Source of the DNA: Bettongia penicillata ogilbyi
Taxonomy: Eukaryota > Chordata > Mammalia > Diprotodontia > Potoroidae
Direction of reading: 5' to 3'
DNA length: 64,000 bases
NCBI GenBank assembly: GCA_023548195.1
Contig: JAJHZJ010000416.1
Span: forward strand, 2,144,896-2,208,895
Numbering within the stretch: the first letter of the stretch is position 1; every line of letters starts with the position of its first letter. The notes beneath the pieces are model-generated. The model had not been told where the DNA came from. It searched no databases and saw nothing but the letters and a program-made list of their open reading frames with translations. Below, piece by piece: positions 56,609-64,000 of this stretch. A program made the position numbers and the translations under genes.

Positions 56609-58530
56609 GGTCAGTCGGTAAGCACCGATTAAGCTGGGCCGATCCTCGGGCCAAGTGCGGGGGACACGGTTAGAAGCAAAACGTTAAAGTCTCCTGCGGG
56701 GAGCCGGCGTGCCAACCGATGTAAACAAAGCAAGAATTAAGGGTCGGGGAAGGCTTCCTGTGGAAGGTGGAATTGTGGTTGTGATTTAAAGGAAGGCGGA
56801 GAAGTGGGGGCGGGGTGGGGCAATTCCAGGCGTGGAGGACAGGCAGAGGAAATGCCCCCTAACGAGATGGAGTGTCTGGTTTGGGGAACAGCCAGGGGGA
56901 GTCGAAGAGTTCGTGTTACGGAGGAAGACGTCAGAAGACTGGAAAGGTAGGAGAAGCGCAGGTTAGGAAAGGCTTCGGATGCCAAATAGTAGATTTTATG
57001 TTTGCTCCGGGAGGCAATAGGAAACCACTGGAGTTAGTATTGAGTAGAGAAGTGATGTGATCACACCTGCATTTTAGGAAACAACGTTTTAGTGGCTTAC
57101 CAGTGCAGGAGTCAGGAGGACCTGAGTTCAAATCTCACCTCAGACACTTGACACCCACTGGCTGTGTGACCTTGGGCAAGTAACTTAACCCCAATTGCTG
57201 CCTCATCCTGGGTCATCTCCAGTCATCCTGATGAGTATCTGGTCACTGGATTGAGATGGCTCTGGAGGAGAAGTGAGGCTGGTGACCTGCACAGCCCTCC
57301 CTCACTCAAAACAAAGTCAAGTGCAAGTCATGTCATCATTTCTCTGATGGCATGGCCTTCTTTTTAGTGGCTTAGGATGAATCTGGGGAGAGATTTGAGG
57401 CAGACTCAACAATAGGCGATTGCAGTAATTCAGATATGAAGTGTTGAGAGTCTGCACTAGACTGGTGTCAGTGTCAGAGGAGAAAAGGCAGGGAGTATTG
57501 GAGAGATGTTGCAAAGGTGAAATGGACAGGGCTTGGCCACAGCTCGGATATGGGAGGGGAGCTAGTAGTGCAGGATGACTCCTAGGTCGGATGGGGAGGA
57601 TGGTATTGCCCACTACAGTACTAGGAGGCAGGGAAGGGGGGAAAAGGTAGAGGCAGGAAATGATGCATTCAGTTTTGAACATGTTGAGTTGAAGAGGTCT
57701 AACACATCTAGTTGGAAATGTTTGAAAGGCAGCTGGAAAAGCTAGATTGGAGGTCAGCAAAGAGATTAGGGCAGGTTCAGTAGATTTGAGAATCTACTGG
57801 GATGGGTAGGAGGACAAACTGGAGAGATTGGAGCCTTGAAAACATAGAGAAAAGAGGGTAACCATCAGATTCAAAGGCTGCAGAGAGACTGAGAAGAATA
57901 AGAAAGAGAATTAAAGAAAAAAACCATTGGATTTAGCATTTAAGGCAGGAGCGCAGAAGAGATCAAGGACCAATAATGAAAGAGAATGGAAGGATCCAGG
58001 GAGGGTTTTTTGGTTTGTGTTTTTTTAGGAAAGAGTCACAGGCATGTTTATAAGTAATAGGGAAGAAGCCAGTGAAAAGGCAGAGATTGAAAATAAGTGA
58101 TAAAGTAGGGATGACAGAAGAAGCAATCAGTTAGAGAAGACATCCAGGTAATATGAAATGAGGTAGAGGGTTAAAGAAGGAGCTCTCAGCAAACGGTCTC
58201 AATTTTTCTGTGATATATGAGGCGAGATTCTCAGCTAATAGACTGAGGAGACAGGGAACTATGAAAGGCGTGAGGAGGGATTAAAAGGTTTGGAAGAGTC
58301 ACTGGAGAATGGGATGGTGAGTTGTTGAGGATTGCCTGGCGGCTGTGCGGGCCTAGTTGGGGTTATGTAACATAAATATACAGTGGATCCAGTCAGAACT
58401 GTTAAATGATTTTCTCCACCTTCATTCTCTTCACGTGTAGGAGTGAAGATGGTAGAGGGCAGGAGTAATCTAAGGCCGAGGCTTGGCAGGGCACAATTAA
58501 CAATATGATAAAGGAGCTCAGGACTCAAAA
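56609..58530 (-). mobile_element. Long L2 copy, antisense, interrupted by a WSINE
   Basis: The L2 3' tail starts at about 56609 (GTCAGTCGGTAAGCACCG), only about 105 bp after the DNAAF10 exon 1 donor. Going right, the antisense of the RT C-terminus follows (a minus-strand frame reads VPQTRHSISLGG and PTSPPSFKSQPQFHLPQEAF), then LDYCNS-like and pre-RT sequence. The SINE at 57100-57361 splits it. The right edge is approximate. Confidence 0.65.
57087..57374 (+). mobile_element. WSINE/MAR1-type CORE-SINE with perfect target-site duplication
   Basis: 13-bp duplication TTTTAGTGGCTTA at 57087-57099 and 57362-57374 flanks a full-length element. It has a tRNA-like head (CAGGAGTCAGGAGGACCTGA, with the A and B boxes weak), a CORE segment (GGCTGTGTGACCTTGGGCAA) and a tail (GTGAGGCTGGTGACCTGCAC, CAAGTCATGTCATCATTTCT). 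It is inserted in an L2. This family is known from Australian marsupials. Confidence 0.85.
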
Positions 58531-59199
58531 TGGCATTATTGAGTTGAACTGGTTCACCAAAGGGTCAGGATGGGGAAAAGAGGATAGAGAGTGACTAGTA
58601 TAAGGAGATAGCCTGGGAAAATATTGAGCAATCAAAAGACTGGAGATCAAGATGTGAAAAAAATAGGACTGGCTAAGGGAAGGCGGGAGAAGAAATACAA
58701 GGCCAATAGATTATCATCAAATAAGTGGGTGTCTAAATTCTTGAACACTGAAGTGGTGCATTTGTGAGTGATAAAATCAAGAGTGTATGGCTATGTATGG
58801 TTAAAGTAGGGAGGGAGAGTGGGTCATGGAAAGTGAGTAGATTGAGAAACCAATAGGCTCAGGTATTTGAGGGAGAATTAATATGCATGTTGACATCCTC
58901 TAATATGAGGGCAGGAGGTGGGGAAGAAAGCTAAATTGTGAGCCTTGTACTGAATTCAGTGAGGAAGGAAGGGGAGAAATACAGCCACCAGCTACCTGGA
59001 TTTTGATTTGTGTGTTATGCCTGGATTGCATGAACCTCAAAGGAGAAGTTATTTAGTGATGGAGGAAAGGGGAGAACTTGCAGGTAGCAATGGGGAGCAA
59101 AGAGTTATTTCAACTCGTCTACTTCAGCTAGCAAAAGTACACTCATTCATATGTGGGGGTGGGTAAGTCTAATTGAGGTTTCCCTTCCGTTTTTCCTTT

Positions 59200-59715
59200 C
59201 CCATCCCCTCTGATCTGGACAATTGCAACAGTCCAGATTAAATCTCTTTGCTTCTAATCTCTCCAATTCATCCTCCCAATTGCTGCCATGTTGATATCCC
59301 TTGCTCTTCCTCTAAGGTACAACTCTACTATTTAAAGACCTCCGTTACCTGGCTCCCAGCCTTTCAAAGTTTATTTAGTAGTATTATATTAGTCTTCTTT
59401 CCAGTTAAACTGTCCTACTTTTTGCTTTTCTCACTAGAAAATTTCATCCCTGCCTCTACCTACAGTTGCTTGTTGAAATCAACTCTGGTGCCACTTGGCT
59501 GTATATACATTTATTAATCTCAATTATTAATGATCTTTCAATTTTGAAATTACTTTCTATATACTTTGTATTTTATTTATTTTCCTACCTGTTGTATTAT
59601 GAACGCTCACAAGATTGTAAATTCTCTGAGGGCAAGGACTGTTCTGTTTTTATGCCTTTGCATGCTTAATGCCTTGCATTTCTTCGGCATTTAATAAATG
59701 TTAATTGAGTTGAAA
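59200..59715 (+). mobile_element. L2 RT C-terminus to 3' end
   Basis: CTGGACAATTGCAACAGTCC, TAAAGACCTCCGTTACCTGG, TTGTAAATTCTCTGAGGGCA and GGCATTTAATAAATGTTAAT follow the L2 consensus. Confidence 0.65.
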
Positions 59716-59725
59716 TCCAGAAGCT

Positions 59726-59818
59726 ATCCACATATACATATACACATACACACACATATATATGTGTATATATATATATGTATATATACATGTATACACA
59801 CACACACACACACACACG
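59726..59818 (+). repeat. Mixed (TA)n/(CA)n microsatellite
   Basis: Compound tract of ACATA, TATATG and CACA units, placed directly after the L2 tail. Confidence 0.9.
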
Positions 59819-60074
59819 TCCAGGGAAGATGAAGTCTAACACTCATACAACCCTTAATGGCACCTGATTCTTCCAACCTGAAACTGTTGTGTTCACAATT
59901 TGCCAGGATCCTCATATCCACTGCCTTTCTCCCTCTGGGACTCTCACCCTTGTCCTCACTGACCTTCTTGATGGTCTCAGAGTAGTCAGGTTTTTGAAAT
60001 CTGAGTTCATTAAGAAAGATGAGCACCTCCTTGGTGCAATGTACTGTGTGTGAGACAGGATCCCTGCTCTTGGG

Positions 60075-60260
60075 GTGTTTACAGTCTAGTTACAGATTTA
60101 GAAAGGCCTTTAGAGATCATCACATCAAACCACCTTACCATAGGGATGATAGAGATTGAAGCCCAGAGAGGTTAGGTAACTTGCCCAGGGTCACATGGGT
60201 AGTAAAGAAAAATCAGGATTTGAATTAAAATTCTTTTACTCCAGATTGAGTACTCTTCAT
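60075..60260 (-). mobile_element. MIR-type SINE, antisense
   Basis: AAGGCCTTTAGAGATCATCA, AGAGAGGTTAGGTAACTTGC and CCAGGGTCACATGGGTAGTA. Confidence 0.6.
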
Positions 60261-60524
60261 TAGATTCCTCTCCATCCCTTGGCCCCCAAGGTCAGAGAGA
60301 AAAGACTAACAAGAACTCACAATGACTTACGGGTACATAATTTTATAGTATCGCAGAATTTTGAGAGTTACAAGAGACCTCAGTTGCTAAAATGTTTACC
60401 ATTGTGCCTTCTATAATAGGAGATGAATGGTTTTGTTTTTTGTATTTTAATTTGACGGTCCATAACTGCTAACAATCTCTTTGATAGTAAAAAAATGAAC
60501 AAATTTTTAATTATTTTTTTCCCG

Positions 60525-60695
60525 GGCAGGACATTTAACCTCTGTTTGCCTCACTTTCCTCAATTGTAGAATGGAGATAATAATAGTACCTATTTCTCAG
60601 GGTTGTTCAGAGGATCAAATAAGAATAATTATAGAGCACTTAGAAACTTGCCTGGCATATAGTAAATATTATAAATGTTAGACGTTATCATTATT
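60525..60695 (+). mobile_element. MIR, sense
   Basis: GTTTGCCTCACTTTCCTCAA, ATAATAATAGTACCTATTTC and CTTGCCTGGCATATAGTAAA. Confidence 0.7.
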
Positions 60696-60714
60696 TAATT
60701 GTATAAATTATTTT

Positions 60715-60880
60715 CCTGATTCTGATCACATCACTCAGTGTCATTTCATACAAATCTTCCCAGGTTTCTCTGAAAACATCCCTTTCATCTTTTCTTACAG
60801 CATGGTTGTATTGCATCACATTTATTTATCATAGTTTGTTCAATCGTTTCCGAGTTGATAGACGTCAGATTCCCATTCTT
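60715..60880 (-). mobile_element. L1 3' UTR-like fragment, antisense
   Basis: Blocks CCCAGGTTTCTCTGAAAACA, CAGCATGGTTGTATTGCATC and TCATAGTTTGTTCAATCG are the same antisense L1-tail signature as at 5940-6665. Confidence 0.55.
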
Positions 60881-60884
60881 TGCT

Positions 60885-61190
60885 GTCCTCGGAAAGACTG
60901 AAGATTCTGCTACAAAGAGTGAGGCTGAAGACTGCACAGCTCGCCCTCACTTCGGTTCAGTTCACTTGCAATTCAAGACATTACCCTCCTGATGTCGTCG
61001 GTCCTCTTCCAGAAGGAACGGCGAGCAACCACAATATTGATGGTGGTGGCAGCTAGTTGTGTGTGATCCTGTGGACTATTCCACAGACCTCCCCCTGCCT
61101 TTGGGGCTTCATATATCAGCCTGGGCTGGTGAGATGTCTTGCCATGCAGCGCTGGAGAGTGTAATTTGCAATGCAAATTTGCTTTAAGTT
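60885..61190 (+). mobile_element. SINE remnant (WSINE-like tail) between L1 pieces
   Basis: Contains GTGAGGCTGAAGACTGCACA, CGCCCTCACTTCGGTTCAG, CAAGACATTACC and CTCTTCCAGAAGGAACGG, a diverged version of the tail seen in full at 57100-57361. Confidence 0.45.
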
Positions 61191-61194
61191 CTGT

Positions 61195-62010
61195 CTATAC
61201 TTGAATCCTTTCTTTTTGTTGCTTTCAATATTTTTAATCTGGAAGCTCTAGAGTTTGACTATAATGTTCCTTGGAGTTTTCATTTGGGGGTTTCTTTGAG
61301 GAAGTGTTGGGTAGATTTTTTTTCTTTTCTCACTAGGCCTTTTGGTTCAAAGAGATCTGTGCAGCTTTAGGATTTATTGAAACATGACATCTAAGGTGTT
61401 TTTGATTATGGCATTCAGGCAGTCCAATGATTCTAAATTTTTTTTTCTCTTTGTTTTTCTATGAGATACATTTCATCATCATCATCCTTATCGTCTTCTT
61501 TTCCTTCTCCTTCTAGTCTTTTGCTTTTGTTTTAAAATTTCTTGTTTTCTCACAGAGTCGTTGGCTTCTATTTGTCCCAGTGTAATTTTAAGGGAGTTTG
61601 TTGCTTGGGCAGTTTTGTGTCAAGCTGTTAATTCCCCCTTTCTAATTCTTTCTTCCATAGCTCTCATTTCTTTTCCAGTTTTTTTCCTCTTGCACTCTCA
61701 TTTCATTTTTAAAATACATTTTAATTGTTTTTAAATTGAATAATCTTTTCTAAGAATTCTAATTGAATTCATGCCCTAGCTGTGTTTTCATTTGAAGCTT
61801 TTCTTTAAATGGTATGGAGTCATTTTCTTGTTCTTGATTCATTCCTTAAACATGCCTGTCATTATAATAGCTTTTTGTGATGGAATTCTTGGATGCTCAT
61901 TGTTCAAGCCAGCTTTAAGCTTAATATTAAGGCTAGTCTCTTTGCACTTTTGTAGGAATGGTCTGGAGTGGTCTTGTTATCGCTTCCTTGAGATGTTGAG
62001 TGTTGTATTA
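61195..62010 (-). mobile_element. L1 ORF1 remnant, antisense
   Basis: Reverse-oriented ORF1-like sequence: GGCATTCAGGCAGTCCAATG, AATTTCTTGTTTTCTCACAG, GTCGTTGGCTTCTATTTGTC and GCTCTCATTTCTTTTCCAG match the antisense of marsupial L1 ORF1, including the coiled-coil part. With 60715-60880 it would make an ORF1 + 3' UTR element without ORF2. Confidence 0.5.
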
Positions 62011-62212
62011 TTCTAAGCTCTTAGGGACATCTCAGGCTGGGGAACCTTTCAGGCTTCAGTTCTCTTCTGCCTATTCTGAGCTCTGCAAGTTCCTATCTTG
62101 GGTTTGGGTCTGAGCAGCAGTAGATTACTTCTTATCTCAGCCACTGACAGACATCTGGGAATCTCTGCTGATTCCTCAGTCCTTTCAGTTGTGTCCTGTT
62201 CTTCTTGGCCAT

Positions 62213-62346
62213 GAGGAAATTGAGGCAAACAGGGTGAAGGGATGATAATAATAGCACCTATATTCCAGGGTTGTTCTGAGGTTCAAGTGAGATAATATTT
62301 TCAAAGTGCTTAGCACAGAGCCTAGCACAAAGTAGGTGTAAAATAG
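62213..62346 (+). mobile_element. MIR 3' part, sense
   Basis: GATAATAATAGCACCTATAT, AGTGCTTAGCACAGAGCCTA and AAAGTAGGTGTAAAATAGAT. Confidence 0.65.
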
Positions 62347-62347
62347 A

Positions 62348-62376
<29 letters not shown>
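62348..62376 (+). repeat. (TGC)n trinucleotide repeat, about 9-10 units
   Basis: 29 uninterrupted bases of TGC/CTG, at the end of a MIR copy in DNAAF10 intron 1. Confidence 0.97.
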
Positions 62377-62378
<2 letters not shown>

Positions 62379-62389
62379 AGTATTCCCTG

Positions 62390-62570
62390 GGGTATTGGGA
62401 AAGGCCTCCTGCCAAAGGTAAGGTTCAATCAGAGTCTTGAAAGAAACCAGGGAAACTGAGAGAGTGAGGTAGAGTAGAGCCTTCCAGGCATGGGACATGG
62501 CAGGAGAAATTGGCCATTGTGAAGGGGAGTAAAATGTAAGAGGACTGGAAAGGCTTTAGAGTTACACATG
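62390..62570 (-). mobile_element. L2 fragment, antisense
   Basis: AGTCTTGAAAGAAACCAGGG, CCTTCCAGGCATGGGACATG and TAAGAGGACTGGAAAGGC. Confidence 0.5.
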
Positions 62571-62869
62571 CAAAATATTACATTTGGATCTAAGGTGAGC
62601 AAGGTAATGTATTACCTGGGAACTTGATGCAAATTTCATGGAGGCAGTAACTTTTAAGGTTGGATTTAAAGGAGGGGTAGAGATTCAACAAATGAGAAGG
62701 AAAAAGAAATGCCAGTAGGGTGGAGTGTCAGGTTTGCATTCTCAAGTGAAGGAAGTGAAATCGAACCAAAGATTTCCTGAATAAGAATTAGCATCAGTTA
62801 CAGGGTAGCACCTGAATCTGACTCTAATCTTTCTTTCTAATAATAGCTAACATGTTTATAGTGCTTGTG

Positions 62870-63240
62870 TGTTCCCTGTGCTTGAAATAACTTTCCTTGT
62901 CTTTCATCCCCTAAAACCTTCTTCATCTTTCAAGGAGCCCATCTCTTCCATGAAGCCTTTCTGATTTTGCCTGTTCTTTGCAGTGACCCTTGTTTCCTAG
63001 AGCAATTGTCTATACTATCCATGTGCTATTTGCCTTGCCTACCTGAATTTAAAGATTTAAAGACCCTACAGGAAAAGAACCATGTGTTATATTTCATTAA
63101 TTCCTTACAAAACCTAGAATGGTGTTTTTTTTCCTTCAACATTCAATCAGCAAGCTCTTTTTAAGTACCTCAATGTGACAGGCTGTGTGCTGGATTCATA
63201 AATACAAGGAACAAGACAATCTCTATGCTCAGGGAGCTTC
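62870..63240. mobile_element. Two L2 pieces, sense then antisense
   Basis: 62870-63125 reads forward (TCAAGGAGCCCATCTCTTCC, ATGAAGCCTTTCTGATTTTG). 63140-63240 reads in reverse (AATCAGCAAGCTCTTTTTAA, CAGGCTGTGTGCTGGATTCA). Confidence 0.5.
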
Positions 63241-64000
63241 AACTTTATAAATAGTAAAACACCAAATTGTTTAATATGTACTTTACGACTAGGGAATCTG
63301 AGCAGGTAAGGATGGCTTTGTCTCCATTGAAGTTAAAAGGCATTTTGCAGTATAAGCATGTGTCATCACCGCAGCAGGGAGTTATGCTGGCCAAGAGGAG
63401 ATCAAGCCAGTCTAAGTCCTGCTCATGCTGTGCTTCTCACCTGTGTGCTTCAGCTTCACATTCTACAGCCTGCACCAGTCAATTCAGATTTACGTGTGTG
63501 TAGATTCATCACTTACTTTTTCTTCAGATTCTTCACTCATTTATGCCACTGTCTCTTCTCTTCTCCATCTTGTAGTGTACTATATAAGAACAAATGCCTT
63601 CATATTCACCCCACTCACTTCCTCCTGGTTCTGCTCCACCTTCCTGTTCCGCCTCTTCAGCAAGCTACCAGTGTGGCCCAGGCTTCCAGGTGATCCAAGC
63701 CTATTAATTAATGAGAAAGATCTTTCCATTTTAATTACTATAAGTACATAAGGCTGTCTTTTGTAGCCTCTGGCAGCTAGGTTAAGTTTTGATTTTATTT
63801 GGCTAAGGTTTAAGCAGTATTGGGATAGGGAGATACAGGAGTTCTGACAAGCTCTGTTAGGCCCACCTATAGACAGTAAAAGTAGCCCACAAGGGGTCTT
63901 TATGGATTCTTGTAGTGATGTTCATTTTTTATAATAACGGGTGAAACAGCTGGCTAGCTGAAGTATGACTCTAATGATGATGATTTACTATAGAGTATAT

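Larger units (their letters stand above)
55440..56640. other. CpG island
   Basis: A block rich in CG dinucleotides in otherwise AT-rich, CpG-poor DNA. It spans PNO1 exon 1, the shared promoter and DNAAF10 exon 1. The edges are estimates. Confidence 0.85.
56505..64000 (+). other. DNAAF10 intron 1 (5' part)
   Basis: Mostly L2, L1, SINE and MIR sequence, listed separately. Stretches 58535-59195 and 63245-64000 hold nothing I recognise. No second DNAAF10 exon was seen. Confidence 0.75.

Noticed and set aside
1..64000. CRISPR array, prokaryotic operon or intact viral genome
   Set aside because: No spaced direct repeats, no ribosome-binding-site-led gene clusters and no intact retroviral frames. 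Spliced genes and mammalian repeats account for the window.

Overview
The window is nuclear DNA from a mammal, and the repeats point to a marsupial. It carries tRNA-headed CORE-SINEs of the MAR1/WSINE type, LINE2 (L2) and MIR copies, and L1 copies whose 5' ends start with a GGGGGTGGAGCCAAGATGGC-like sequence. The WSINE-type tail at 57100-57361 suggests an Australian marsupial. That is inference; the species cannot be fixed by reading. Genes have introns with GT-AG splice sites, and coding exons make up only about 2% of the bases.

Three protein genes are present, in the order I recall for human 2p14: PPP3R1 (+), PNO1 (-) and DNAAF10/WDR92 (+). (1) Positions 1-29871 are the end of a very long first intron of PPP3R1 (calcineurin B), full of L1, L2, MIR and SINE copies. 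Coding exons follow at 29872-30048, 31082-31141, 32097-32281 and 34613-34660, then a 3' UTR of about 2.1 kb ending near 36745. The exon or exons for residues 1-14 and the start of residue 15 lie upstream of the window. (2) PNO1 (ribosome assembly, KH domain) is complete on the minus strand: seven exons from 55857 down to 38567, with every junction in frame, giving 252 residues. Its 3' end faces that of PPP3R1. (3) PNO1 and DNAAF10 share a divergent CpG-island promoter; their start codons are 464 bp apart. Only the first coding exon of DNAAF10 (56322-56504) is present, and 56505-64000 is its first intron.

The three genes share no pathway: a calcium-sensing phosphatase subunit, a 40S ribosome assembly factor and a dynein-arm assembly factor. 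Their link is position, with convergent 3' ends for the first pair and a shared promoter for the second.

The most interesting non-genic structures are: a near-identical inverted repeat with about 290-bp arms in PPP3R1 intron 1 (8940-9229 and 10012-10299); two nested L1 copies that keep their 5' ends but lack their 3' ends, each with perfect target-site duplications (41516-43705); an L1 tail with a twin-priming inversion (11883-12345); and a WSINE inside an L2 with a perfect 13-bp duplication (57087-57374). I found no CRISPR array, prokaryotic system, tRNA or rRNA gene, and nothing that looks like a wholly new biological system.
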